NCBI RefSeq assembly: GCF_002836205.1
Contig: NZ_PJBE01000012.1
Span: forward strand, 620,001 to 684,000
Direction of reading: 5' to 3'
DNA from: Shewanella sp. Choline-02u-19
Lineage (GTDB): Bacteria > Pseudomonadota > Gammaproteobacteria > Enterobacterales > Shewanellaceae
Length of the DNA: 64,000 nt
In this document: piece after piece, positions 1-8,908 of the stretch
Layout: each line of letters begins with the position of its first letter
How positions within the stretch are numbered: the first letter of the stretch is position 1
The notes under the pieces: generated by a model
Seen by the model: only the letters and a program-made list of their open reading frames with translations
Databases searched by the model: none
What the model was told of the DNA's origin: nothing
Program-made: the position numbers and the translations under genes

Positions 1-618
1 TTCGATGCTGCCTAATGCATGAAAGTTCCAGTTTCGAACTTGCCAAGACTTACCCAGTCGGGCTGTGCTTTGGATCCCTTGATCATTCAAATAGTCACTG
101 ACTATTCGGTACTGAAATACGTAATTGCCATCCCAATAACGTGTAGCTCGAAATCCCGCGCCAACATAGAGAGACTCTTCAGACAATAAATAAGCGTTAC
201 GGCCCGCTTCATTGAGAGTGGAGGGGTCGACATCTTCTGGCCGTGCCCAAGTACTTTTGAGATTTGCGGCTAAAAAATCGAGTGACCAATTATCAGAGTT
301 CCAGAAATTAAATCCTAAATTAATGCCATCTTGAGATTGATGCACCATCTCAACAAATAGCCCTTTGTACTGGTACATACCGCTAATCAATAATGATGGC
401 TGCACAGCTTGATAATCTGTTTGACGAATATCGACTTTATTAACGCCGTAAACGCTAGCCCCGAGCTCAAAGTAACCACCGTTAGCAAGGCGATTATCGA
501 CTCCACCGGTGACACTGCTGGCAATATCAGATGCTGAAGCCATTACAGGAATAAAAATCATTATTAAGAGCAGTGTTTGAAGGAAACACTGCCGTATATC
601 ACGACAAATATTAATCAT
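1..618 (-). CDS. MipA/OmpV family outer membrane protein, C-terminus missing
   Basis: The reading frame runs open for 206 codons from an ATG at 618 to the window edge, so only the N-terminal part is present. The protein starts with a hydrophobic signal-like stretch (about residues 9-25, ending near MASAS) followed by alternating aromatic/polar segments typical of outer-membrane beta strands. Phrases such as GGYFELGASVYGVNK and YVGAGFRATRYWDGNY resemble the MipA/OmpV family, which in other bacteria includes an MltA-interacting scaffold protein. Family assignment is by pattern only. No downstream gene can be seen. Confidence 0.7.
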   Translation of the reverse strand, partial: MINICRDIRQCFLQTLLLIMIFIPVMASASDIASSVTGGVDNRLANGGYFELGASVYGVNKVDIRQTDYQAVQPSLLISGMYQYKGLFVEMVHQSQDGINLGFNFWNSDNWSLDFLAANLKSTWARPEDVDPSTLNEAGRNAYLLSEESLYVGAGFRATRYWDGNYVFQYRIVSDYLNDQGIQSTARLGKSWQVRNWNFHALGSIE

Positions 619-1021
619 GAGATGGCGTCACATATTAGATAAGTTGTTGGGGTTTTAGTTAGCAAAACGAAGCTCCACTCCATTGTGACATCATGTTTCA
701 TTACGTCCTTAATTTCCGATTCGTGGAGGGACTTTCATCCTGCATTTATCACCATGAGTGGCATCAGCTAGATTTTTGTTCTGCTAATGCAGACTGGACT
801 CAGCCGTATATGCCAAAAATAGAACGCTCTATCACGTTAAATGGCTGAGAAATATTATACAAAGCTATAACCATGAAGCGCAAGGCTGCGCACATAAAAG
901 TCTCAAAACATTAAAGCTGGCAGCACGTTGGGTGTATGTGTACAGCGATTGTTGCAGCGGTAAGTCTGGGAGGCCATTGACGATGGATGAGTATTGGAGA
1001 ATTTACTCTTTAATATTAGTG
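619..1021. other. Intergenic region without recognised gene
   Basis: This 400-base gap lies between the start of the OmpV-like gene and the end of the pseudouridine synthase gene. I see no ORF with a ribosome-binding site, no strong hairpin with a T-tract and no repeat shared with the rest of the window. It presumably holds the promoter of the leftward OmpV-like gene. Confidence 0.5.
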
Positions 1022-1741
1022 CTACTTTGCTAATGATGCTTTTAGCTGAGACAACTCAGCTTCTGTTAATTGGCGCATTTCACCTTCCGCTAAATCAGCT
1101 AACGTCAGACTTTGAATAGAGATCCGTTTGAGGTCGATAACCTTATACCCGAGTGCCTGTGACATACGGCGTATTTGCCTATTTAGCCCTTGGGTGAGGA
1201 CTATTTGATAACTATCGTCAGTTAAACGACTCATGTTACAGGGCAGGGTTGTAACGTCCTTGTAGCTAACTCCAGCGGCCATCTGTAATAGAAATTCATC
1301 ACTGAAATGTCGGTCCACTGTAACGTGATAGGTCTTGCAGTGACCAAAATCAGGGTGCATTAATTGGTGAGCAAGTTCACCATCGTTGGTTAACATCAAT
1401 AGACCGCGAGAATCTTTGTCGAGACGCCCCACTGGATACAGTCGTGGCGATTCAGGCAGTAAATGCCACAAGCTATTAGGCAAGTCAGCGAGCAGGCGAC
1501 TATCGGTGCCAACGGCTTTATTGAATAACCAATAAGCTTTGGCTTCAACGGCGGCGATGAGCTTACCATTGACTAAGAGTTGCTCTTGGCAACGCAGGCC
1601 GTCGGGTGTCTCGAGTAACGTCACGGTATCAATGTGGTTCGCGAGGCGGCTATCAATCATTACATGGCCATCTCTGATTAAGCGAGTCGCGGCGCGGCGC
1701 GAACAGCAACCGGTTAAGGCGAGGTATTTAGCGAGTCTCAT
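1022..1741 (-). CDS. rluF: Pseudouridine synthase, RsuA/RluB/E/F family (RluF-like)
   Basis: The 239-residue protein has an N-terminal S4 RNA-binding domain (MRLAKYLALTGCCSRRAATRLI, about residues 1-50) and a catalytic domain with the family motif GRLDKDSRGLLMLTNDG (near residue 105), which carries the catalytic aspartate, and the C-terminal GLNRQIRRM motif. The order and wording match RluF, which modifies U2604 of 23S rRNA, better than RsuA or RluB. It lacks the long basic C-terminal tail of E. coli RluF. The gene ends 8 bases after the upstream DUF998 gene stops, so the two may be cotranscribed. RluE is the main alternative. Confidence 0.8.
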   Translation of the reverse strand: MRLAKYLALTGCCSRRAATRLIRDGHVMIDSRLANHIDTVTLLETPDGLRCQEQLLVNGKLIAAVEAKAYWLFNKAVGTDSRLLADLPNSLWHLLPESPRLYPVGRLDKDSRGLLMLTNDGELAHQLMHPDFGHCKTYHVTVDRHFSDEFLLQMAAGVSYKDVTTLPCNMSRLTDDSYQIVLTQGLNRQIRRMSQALGYKVIDLKRISIQSLTLADLAEGEMRQLTEAELSQLKASLAK

Positions 1742-1749
1742 AGTTGGAT

Positions 1750-2460
1750 TTATTGTTCTCCGGTAAGATAACGTTGTGACAGTTCGAGGTAGTTTTTAAT
1801 CGCTATTTTGCGGATAGTCCATGCAAAAGATAAACACCAGAGCATCACAATACTCGTTTGAATCCACATGGTGATAGCAACCCAACAACGGCCAGCTTCA
1901 GCGTGCTGACAAGGGACAAAATCGAGAGTATTCCAATCGAGTTGAATCACGAGGCTTGATGAGGTAATAAACCCCAAAATACTCAACCAAAAAATGGGTC
2001 CCTTACAAACAGAGTGTTGGCTGAGTCTATCGGTGATACAGAGGAAGTACATCAACACAGTGCCGAGTAAAAAACTGGTCGACACTAGGCGATGCATATC
2101 AAGATAGTTAATTGGGAACATTCCCATTAATAGGACTGAGATGCCGACCCAACCGCCGATTAAGGATAAGTAGTGGCTAAAAAAACCTTGTTTGAGTAAG
2201 TAGAGTCCGAACATCGCGAGCATGATACAAATACCTGTGATCATCAAGGCGATGTTGAATACAAAAGCGAGTTTGGCATGGTTGTAGTCGCCTAAAACAT
2301 CAGCGCGACGATTAAAAACGGCATCACCAATGATTTGATATTCTGCCCAAGTTGAAATGGACACGCCGATTGCAGCGATAAGGGCACCAAAAAAAATAGT
2401 CAGTACGACTAATCGGTGCAAATCATACTGCATCGATTGATACTTAATCTTATCTTCCAT
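1750..2460 (-). CDS. DUF998-like integral membrane protein
   Basis: This 236-residue protein is very hydrophobic, with about six membrane segments (around residues 16-36, 65-90, 98-115, 126-145, 155-175 and 195-220) and short loops. The arrangement resembles DUF998 family proteins of unknown function. A cysteine pair in CQHAEAGRC lies in the loop before the last helix, probably on the periplasmic side. It sits directly upstream of the rluF-like gene with an 8-base gap. No function can be assigned. Confidence 0.6.
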   Translation of the reverse strand: MEDKIKYQSMQYDLHRLVVLTIFFGALIAAIGVSISTWAEYQIIGDAVFNRRADVLGDYNHAKLAFVFNIALMITGICIMLAMFGLYLLKQGFFSHYLSLIGGWVGISVLLMGMFPINYLDMHRLVSTSFLLGTVLMYFLCITDRLSQHSVCKGPIFWLSILGFITSSSLVIQLDWNTLDFVPCQHAEAGRCWVAITMWIQTSIVMLWCLSFAWTIRKIAIKNYLELSQRYLTGEQ

Positions 2461-2733
2461 ACTTGTGCGCCATAAAATGACTCATCCTGCTACTCGCGTG
2501 GGGCGGTTATTATGGCAAAAAGCAGTGCTGTGATGCACTCTTTTTAATGAGAATATTATTCATTCTGAGCTAAGACCAACGTGCCTGATTAATTCTCCTT
2601 ACGCAAATCGTTCGATTGATCCAATGGCGATAAAAATATGCTTATTTCTAGAATAGAGGTAACAAGAGTGCATTGCGCATCACAGGCTATAAACGATTAC
2701 TACTGTTACAAGCTCATTGATTTGTGAGCTAAA

Positions 2734-2763
2734 CAAAAAAAGAGCACCTGAATAAGGTGCTCT
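2734..2763 (-). terminator. Rho-independent terminator of the NhaC-type transporter gene
   Basis: A perfect 9-bp stem (AGAGCACCT / AGGTGCTCT, 2741-2749 and 2755-2763) with a 5-base loop is followed, on the minus strand, by a run of T (2734-2740). It lies about 50 bases after the stop codon of the leftward transporter gene. The rest of the gap 2461-2810 shows nothing else. Confidence 0.85.
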
Positions 2764-2810
2764 TTTCAATTAGTCAGTGCGTTAACCACGGCTTAGGTGA
2801 ATAATGCTAT

Positions 2811-4160
2811 TTAGTTTCGCTTGCGAAAAACCACAATAAGTACCGCGACCACTGCGAGGATCATGCAGTACCAAGCATGAGTAACAACTTCAAATGGTGA
2901 CAAACTAAAGGTTGATGCGACTAATAGTGCTTGCGCACCATAGGGGATCAAACCTTGGATAATACATGAGAAAATATCTAAAATACTGGCTGCACGTTTT
3001 GGGGTCACGCCATGCTTTTCTGCCAAATCTTTAGCGATATCACCAGTGACCACAATCGACACTGTATTGTTAGCAACACAGGTGTTGGTTGCAGCCACAA
3101 TACCTGCCATACCTAGCTCTGAAGCACGGCATGATGCTTCGCCTTTGGCTTTTGAAAAACGTGTAATTAGTTTTTCAATCTGCTTGCTAACAAACGATAG
3201 GCCACCTTGTTGCTGCATAAGTGCTGCTAAGCCACCGACCAGCATAGAGAGAATAAAGATCTCCTGCATGTTGCCAAAACCAGCGTAAATATCTTGTCCA
3301 AACTGGATGACACCGTAGTCCATGGTCAATAAACCAGTGACACCGGCCAGTAAAATACCGATGGTAAGGACGACAAATACGTTCAAGCCAGCGACGGCTA
3401 AAAACAGAATAGTGAGGTAAGGGATCACCTTAATGAAGTCTATCTCTTGCGCTGCTACGTCAGCCTGGCCTTGACCAACCAGGGTGAACACAATCAAAGT
3501 GATGATCGCGGCTGGAATAGCGAAGATAAGGTTTTCTTTAAACTTGTCTTTCATCTCACAGCCTTGAGTGCGAGTCGCTGCGATGGTGGTATCTGAAATG
3601 ATGGATAAGTTATCGCCAAATAGCGCGCCTGAAATGACTGCGCCAGCCATAATCGCTAAATCAATTTGTGCTTCATTTGCAACGCCAAGCGCAATAGGTG
3701 CCACCGCGGCAATAGTGCCCATTGATGTGCCCATGGCTGTGGCAATGAAGGCGGCAATCACAAAGAAGCCAGGTAGCAATAAGCTAGAAGGAACCAATGA
3801 CAAGCCGAGTGCAACCGTTGCGTCTACGCCACCGGTTGCTTTTGCTACTGCCGCAAATGCACCTGCAAGCAGGTAGATCATACACATCGCAATGATGTTG
3901 GAGTGACCAATGCCGGCTAAAAAAGTTTCGATTGATTGGTTAAGTCTTTGCTTAGAAATGATAATGGCAAAGATAATCGCAGGTAGAATAGCGACTACAC
4001 TGGGCAATTGATAAAAAGCAAAATCGACACCTTGGTTTTGGAAGTAAAGCCCGGCACCAATAAACAATGTTAGAAATAGAAAAAGTGGTGTTAGCGCTAG
4101 AAACGATGGCGCTATTACGTCAGTTGCTGCAGCTTTAGGAGCGTTGTTGGAATTCGTCAA
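2811..4160 (-). CDS. NhaC-family transporter, candidate methionine transporter (MetT type)
   Basis: The 449-residue inner-membrane protein has about 11 hydrophobic segments and NhaC-superfamily signatures: LPAIIFAI, an internal GALFGDNLSIISDTTIAATRTQG segment after helix 5, and NTCVANNTVSIVVTGDIAKDLA near residue 360. The family exchanges Na+ for H+, but a subset in Shewanella, Vibrio and clostridia (MetT) is predicted from regulon comparisons to import methionine. A perfect MetJ met box 150 bases upstream supports the methionine role here. The start is a TTG at 4160 preceded by AGAGAG. A terminator follows. Ion specificity cannot be read from the sequence. Confidence 0.75.
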   Translation of the reverse strand: MTNSNNAPKAAATDVIAPSFLALTPLFLFLTLFIGAGLYFQNQGVDFAFYQLPSVVAILPAIIFAIIISKQRLNQSIETFLAGIGHSNIIAMCMIYLLAGAFAAVAKATGGVDATVALGLSLVPSSLLLPGFFVIAAFIATAMGTSMGTIAAVAPIALGVANEAQIDLAIMAGAVISGALFGDNLSIISDTTIAATRTQGCEMKDKFKENLIFAIPAAIITLIVFTLVGQGQADVAAQEIDFIKVIPYLTILFLAVAGLNVFVVLTIGILLAGVTGLLTMDYGVIQFGQDIYAGFGNMQEIFILSMLVGGLAALMQQQGGLSFVSKQIEKLITRFSKAKGEASCRASELGMAGIVAATNTCVANNTVSIVVTGDIAKDLAEKHGVTPKRAASILDIFSCIIQGLIPYGAQALLVASTFSLSPFEVVTHAWYCMILAVVAVLIVVFRKRN

Positions 4161-4309
4161 TGTTATCTCTCTTCTATTAAATCAGTCATCGAACCATTGT
4201 CCCCATTGCCCTCCTAGCTGGAACAAACTGTGTTTTAAATGATTAAAATCACAGAATGGTACATCTCAATAGCTGAGAGGATATGAGATCGAGAGCCGCC
4301 TGTCAATTT

Positions 4310-4325
4310 AGACGTCTAGATGTTT
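4310..4325 (-). promoter_or_regulatory. MetJ operator (two tandem met boxes)
   Basis: The octamer AGACGTCT at 4310-4317 is a perfect match to the met-box consensus and is directly followed by AGATGTTT (4318-4325), a 6/8 match when read on either strand. MetJ binds two or more adjacent octamers. The site lies about 150 bases upstream of the leftward NhaC-type gene and about 190 bases upstream of the rightward DUF3087 gene; the first is the likelier target. The remainder of the gap 4161-4514 holds no gene. Confidence 0.7.
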
Positions 4326-4514
4326 TTACCGCTAAAGAAGTCGTTTAGTGAAAATTGTGAGCTTGGTTGGATTCGTCACTGTTATTTCAGTAAAAACTTA
4401 ACTTGCCAAGGTTGTGGCATAAATACAAATATTTTAGCGTAACAAAGAGGATTTTCTAATATTTAGGATGCTAGAATAACCGCCTTATTATCCGCTTAAC
4501 CTTGAGAGCCACGG

Positions 4515-5039
4515 ATGCAATTAATGCATATTGATAAACGAAGCTATCGTAAGAATACCAATATTGTGATCAGCAGTTTTGTCGCGAGTTTAGCGATACT
4601 TTCGCTGGTATTTGGGACATTGTTAATTCATTTCCTTGGCGCAACAGCCGCAACTCCTGGTGGCTCGACTGGCAATTTTCACCTGAACGTTATCGGTGTG
4701 ATTATGGCGATAGTGCTCTGCAGTGGGGTATTACATTCACAAAAGCAAAAGCCCTATATGCGCGAAGTGTATTATGTTTGGCGCTTAAAGCAGCTCAATA
4801 ATCAAATTTATCGTAAGTTGGCTAAAATTAAACTGGCAGCAGATAATAATGACAGAAATGCTTTTATCATCTTGAGTTTTTATTTTGCCAGCCTGAAGCA
4901 AGTTTATAGCTTGGATGACAACACGTTAACCATTTCGACAGTCGAAAAAGATATTGCCCAGCTGAATGCCAGAATCGCTGAGCTGGATATAAGTGTCTCT
5001 CCAGAGCAGTTTGAACCAGAGTTACTCGACAGCATCTAA
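4515..5039 (+). CDS. DUF3087 family membrane protein
   Basis: The 174-residue protein has two membrane segments (about residues 20-42 and 57-75) and a soluble C-terminal half rich in basic and helical sequence (KQKPYMREVYYVWRLKQLNNQIYRKL). The N-terminal MHIDKRSYRKNTN and the overall layout fit DUF3087, a family of unknown function found mainly in Shewanella and Vibrio. The ATG at 4515 is preceded by GAGAG at a 6-base distance; a second in-frame ATG lies three codons in. It lies between two probable MetJ targets, but no link to methionine can be shown. Confidence 0.7.
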   Translation: MQLMHIDKRSYRKNTNIVISSFVASLAILSLVFGTLLIHFLGATAATPGGSTGNFHLNVIGVIMAIVLCSGVLHSQKQKPYMREVYYVWRLKQLNNQIYRKLAKIKLAADNNDRNAFIILSFYFASLKQVYSLDDNTLTISTVEKDIAQLNARIAELDISVSPEQFEPELLDSI

Positions 5040-5079
5040 ACCTGCAATCATTTCTTTTATCGTTTTATACTCACTATCT

Positions 5080-5114
5080 AGAAGTTTAAAATATATTTAG
5101 ACTTCTAGATGGCT
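5080..5114 (+). promoter_or_regulatory. MetJ operator upstream of metY
   Basis: Adjacent octamers AGACTTCT (5099-5106, 7/8 to consensus) and AGATGGCT (5107-5114, 6/8) form a tandem met-box pair, with another AGAAGTTT (5080-5087) upstream. The region is also a 10-bp perfect inverted repeat, ATCTAGAAGT and ACTTCTAGAT, around a 15-base AT-rich centre. It lies 48-80 bases before the metY start, a normal operator position. MetJ with S-adenosylmethionine is expected to repress the gene. Confidence 0.65.
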
Positions 5115-5161
5115 ATTTGTTATGTTCATATTTCATTCAAATGGAATAGGATTTAGCTGGT

Positions 5162-6442
5162 ATGAAACTCGAATCTTTAGCACTGCACCATGGTTATAAA
5201 TCGGAAGCGACAACCAAAGCCGCTGCAGTCCCTATTTATCAAACCACCTCTTATACCTTTGATGACACTCAACATGGCGCTGATCTATTTGATCTTAAAG
5301 TGCCGGGTAATATTTATACTCGCATCATGAACCCAACCACCGATGTGCTAGAACAACGCCTAGCCGCTATTGAGGGTGGAATTGCTGCGTTAGCGCTTGC
5401 TTCAGGCATGGCGGCAATCACTTATGCGATTCAAGCTCTGACTGAAGTGGGCGACAACATTGTCAGTACCAGCCAACTGTATGGCGGCACCTATAACTTA
5501 TTCGCTCACACCTTACCAAGACAAGGTGTTGAGGTCCGTATGGCGGGTTTCGATGAGTTCGACAGATTAGATGCACTCATTGATGATAAAACCAAAGCAT
5601 TATTTTGTGAGTCAATTGGTAACCCTGCCGGCAATATCGTTGACCTGCAGCGACTAGCTGAAATTGCTCATAAACATGGTGTGCCATTAATTGTTGATAA
5701 TACGGTCGCGACTCCGGTGTTATGCAGACCATTTGAACATGGCGCTGACATCGTTGTGCACTCGTTGACCAAATATATAGGTGGCCACGGCACCACAATT
5801 GGCGGGGCGATTGTTGATAGTGGTAAGTTTGATTGGGCGGCGCAGCCACAACGTTTTGCACTGCTCAATGAACCGGATCCGTCATATCATGGTGTGGTCT
5901 ATACCCAAGCTTTTGGTCCTGCTGCCTTTATTGGCCGTTGTCGTGTGGTGCCGTTACGTAATACAGGCGCTGCACTATCGCCGCAAAGCGCTTTCTTATT
6001 GCTACAAGGGTTAGAGACTCTGGCACTGAGAATGGAGCGCCATTGCGACAATGCATTAACCTTGGCGCAGTATTTAGAAGCGCACCCTAAGGTGAAGTGG
6101 GTGAATTACGCTGCGCTGCCAAACAGTCCATTTCAGGAGAACTGCCATAAAATTACTGGCGGAAAAGCCTCAGGGATCATCAGTTTTGGTATTAAAGCGG
6201 ATGACGGTAAAGTGGCTGGTGGGCACTTTATTGATGCATTGCAGATGATTTTAAGATTGGTCAATATCGGCGATGCTAAATCACTGGCATGCCATCCCGC
6301 ATCGACGACCCATAGACAGCTAGATGCTAACGAGCTAGCAAAAGCTGGGGTGTCAGAAGATTTGGTGCGGATCTCTGTGGGGATTGAACATATTGACGAT
6401 ATTATTGCGGATGTAGAGCAAGCACTAGCGCATGCGTGTTAA
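5162..6442 (+). CDS. metY: O-acetylhomoserine sulfhydrylase (MetY), PLP enzyme
   Basis: The 426-residue cytoplasmic protein belongs to the Cys/Met-metabolism PLP enzymes. It makes homocysteine from O-acetylhomoserine and sulfide. Visible features are YTRIMNPTTDVLEQRLAAIEGG (active-site loop), ASGMAAITYAI, GGTYNLF, the PLP-aspartate segment PLIVDNTVATP, and the PLP lysine in VHSLTKYIGGHG (about residue 205). The long insert and C-terminal LRLVNIGDAKSLACHPASTTH are typical of MetY rather than MetB or MetC. It has its own met-box operator and a strong terminator, so it is probably monocistronic. O-acetylserine could be a second substrate. Confidence 0.92.
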   Translation: MKLESLALHHGYKSEATTKAAAVPIYQTTSYTFDDTQHGADLFDLKVPGNIYTRIMNPTTDVLEQRLAAIEGGIAALALASGMAAITYAIQALTEVGDNIVSTSQLYGGTYNLFAHTLPRQGVEVRMAGFDEFDRLDALIDDKTKALFCESIGNPAGNIVDLQRLAEIAHKHGVPLIVDNTVATPVLCRPFEHGADIVVHSLTKYIGGHGTTIGGAIVDSGKFDWAAQPQRFALLNEPDPSYHGVVYTQAFGPAAFIGRCRVVPLRNTGAALSPQSAFLLLQGLETLALRMERHCDNALTLAQYLEAHPKVKWVNYAALPNSPFQENCHKITGGKASGIISFGIKADDGKVAGGHFIDALQMILRLVNIGDAKSLACHPASTTHRQLDANELAKAGVSEDLVRISVGIEHIDDIIADVEQALAHAC

Positions 6443-6460
6443 TGCGGTCATTGATTGAAT

Positions 6461-6490
6461 AAAAGGTTAGCAAGCTTGCTAACCTTTTTT
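6461..6490. terminator. Rho-independent terminator after metY
   Basis: A perfect self-complementary sequence (AAAAGGTTAGCAAG and its complement, 6461-6488) followed by further T residues lies 19 bases after the metY stop. Because of its symmetry it could act in both directions, but only metY converges on it. Confidence 0.85.
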
Positions 6491-6720
6491 GTTTCAACTC
6501 AGACTATTAAATGGTTAGTTTGCAGCATTGATAACTGAAAAATGACCTTTTAACCAAATTATCATGTCGAAACGAGCTTGTTTTTCAATATAATAAATTG
6601 ACTATATAATGAGACGCTAAGGCAGGTAAACCTTATTAAATCAACAAACTATACAAATGTCTCCCATGTGTTACTCTGAAAAATAATTACACTTAAAAAG
6701 TCTGTTTTACAGGGCTGTAT

Positions 6721-8601
6721 ATGCATATGAAAATGATAATTGCGGCCTTTAGCTTCCTTATCTCTATCTCCATGACTTTATTTTCTACAGCGCAAGCCAA
6801 TGACATTCTGACCCAATTGGAAGTATTGGTTAGCAAAGACTCCCCCGCGGGAGGACTTAAGTTACTGGATAGTTTCGACATTGAGGCTAATCAGCTGACA
6901 CCCAATGATAATGCCCGCTTGTATTTTCTCTATGGTCAGTTGTATGAGAAAACCCGTCAGTTAGATTTAGCGATCGCAAGCTATGATAAGGGAATTGCTT
7001 TAGTTGAATCATTAACGGTTAGCGATATTCTGATCGATAGCTATTTAGAGCGCTCCTTCGCAGTATATTTACAGACAAATGATCCCGCCGTTTATTGTAT
7101 CGATCGTCGTAAGGCGCTGGCTTTTGCAAGACAGAATAATAACCCAACATTGCTGGCAAAAACACTCACACAAAATGCCTTTTGCTATTACACCGCGACG
7201 ACAGTGCATAAGGGGATTGCGTTACTCGACGAAGCCATGATGATTGTTGATAAGAGTGACAAACTCGATGTTCACCGCAAAGCGATGATTTATAATGCAA
7301 CCGGTACCCTGTATCGTACGGTAGGGCTACATAAACGTGCTTATGATAACTTTAATAAGGCCTATCAAACGTGGCAAACCGTAGACGATAAAGAAGACAT
7401 GTTTAACATGCAGCACAACATGGTTAGCTCTGCGATCAAGTTGAGTGATTGGGATAAAGCCAAGGTGAATATTGCCGCACAATTAGCATTAGCAGAAGCC
7501 GCACCAGAATTTAAAGATTTCTATTTTTTTGCCTATCTCAATGCTGGACGTGTCGCACTCGGCTCCTTTGATTACCCCGTGGCCGTCACCTATCTAGAAA
7601 AAGCAATTGCTCTTAAAGAAACAACGCAGGAGCGCTATTTTGTAAGCTCTAGTCATCTGTTTTTAGCGCTAGCTTATATGCGAATTGGTGAGCCTGACAA
7701 AGCGGCTAGTATGGCGCGAGTGTTCCTGCAAGATAAACGTTTTCCAGCCAATATGGGCAGTATGCTACTGACTGCCGATGCCATTATTGCATTCGACAAT
7801 AAAAATTATTTATTGGCGGTGAATACCCTTTTAAAAGTGATAGATGAAGAGCGAGAGCACAATAAGAACATCATCGATAACGAAGTTATCGACTCTGCAC
7901 TTGACCATAACTCTAAATTGGCTGATTTTGAGAACGAACGACTTGCCAATAAGTTAGCAATCAATGAATTGAATCTCAAAGCTGTGATAGATAAAGAGCG
8001 CATTAATGAGCTTAAAATGAGTATTGTTGTGTTAGTGGCAGCAGTGCTATTGGCGGCAGTCTTCTTTTTAATGCATTCGCGAAAAGTCTTTAAGCATCGT
8101 GCTCAAATCGACTTTCTTACGGGTATCGCTAACCGAGGTTATACCTTTAAAACGGGTGAGAAAATGATTGAAAGGTCGATTAAAAAACAACAGTCGGCAT
8201 CGGTTATTATTTTTGATATTGATAACTTTAAGAGTATTAATGATCGCTTTGGCCACCATGTTGGCGACTTGGCTATTCAAGCCGTGACTAAACGGGCTGA
8301 ACGTTGGTTAAAAAAGCATGATTTAGTCGGACGAATTGGTGGTGAAGAGTTTATTATTGTGCTGTCTAATACTTCAGAGGAAGAAGCTTTTTCAATATCG
8401 GAACGCATCCGAAGTGCTATTGCATCGCAGCTGTTTGAGTTTGATGATGTCAGCATTGAAATGACGATAAGCCTAGGTATTGCGGTACTCAATGAACAAG
8501 CCACTAGCTTGACAGCATTACTTAAAGAGGCTGATAAAGCGCTCTATAAAGCTAAATTTTCCGGTAAGAACAAAGTCTATCTTGCACGGCTATGTGCCTA
8601 G
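6721..8601 (+). CDS. TPR-containing membrane diguanylate cyclase
   Basis: The 626-residue protein has a signal sequence (residues 1-26), a periplasmic sensor region of TPR-like helical repeats (about 30-390), a short coiled coil, one membrane segment (about 432-453) and a C-terminal GGDEF domain. The active-site motif is GGEEF (540-544), with FDIDNFKSINDRFGHHVGD about 40 residues before it, so the enzyme should make cyclic di-GMP from two GTP. The inhibitory I-site, normally RxxD, reads KKHD, so product feedback may be weak. The ATG at 6721 follows AGGG at 6 bases. The ligand or partner of the TPR region is unknown. Confidence 0.88.
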   Translation: MHMKMIIAAFSFLISISMTLFSTAQANDILTQLEVLVSKDSPAGGLKLLDSFDIEANQLTPNDNARLYFLYGQLYEKTRQLDLAIASYDKGIALVESLTVSDILIDSYLERSFAVYLQTNDPAVYCIDRRKALAFARQNNNPTLLAKTLTQNAFCYYTATTVHKGIALLDEAMMIVDKSDKLDVHRKAMIYNATGTLYRTVGLHKRAYDNFNKAYQTWQTVDDKEDMFNMQHNMVSSAIKLSDWDKAKVNIAAQLALAEAAPEFKDFYFFAYLNAGRVALGSFDYPVAVTYLEKAIALKETTQERYFVSSSHLFLALAYMRIGEPDKAASMARVFLQDKRFPANMGSMLLTADAIIAFDNKNYLLAVNTLLKVIDEEREHNKNIIDNEVIDSALDHNSKLADFENERLANKLAINELNLKAVIDKERINELKMSIVVLVAAVLLAAVFFLMHSRKVFKHRAQIDFLTGIANRGYTFKTGEKMIERSIKKQQSASVIIFDIDNFKSINDRFGHHVGDLAIQAVTKRAERWLKKHDLVGRIGGEEFIIVLSNTSEEEAFSISERIRSAIASQLFEFDDVSIEMTISLGIAVLNEQATSLTALLKEADKALYKAKFSGKNKVYLARLCA

Positions 8602-8908
8602 TTTTTAGGATTAAAACCTAACGACCGTAGCGGCTCGCTGCGGTCAATTTAATCCCAAGTAAGTAGTGATCGACTTCGCCATTTTCTTGTTAATGCTGAA
8701 GCATGCACTGTCAAATATGTAAACCCCTCCTCTAGAACACCAATATTAAAAATCTTCACTGGCTATCAACTTGTATTTACCCAATTTTTTGCTATGTTTT
8801 CTATTTAGCGAGTGCAGTTTTTAAGCGACCATCTCGGATCATAATACCCAGAGCCGCTAGCGAAGTACGCTAAAGCTGAATATAAAAATAACCAAAGTTG
8901 GAGATTTT
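8602..8908. other. Intergenic region with a weak hairpin
   Basis: A hairpin at 8623-8645 (GACCG-AGC / GCT-CGGTC, with one mismatch) lies 20 bases after the cyclase gene but has no proper T-tract, so it is at best a weak terminator. The rest should hold the porin promoter; nothing else is recognised. Confidence 0.4.
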
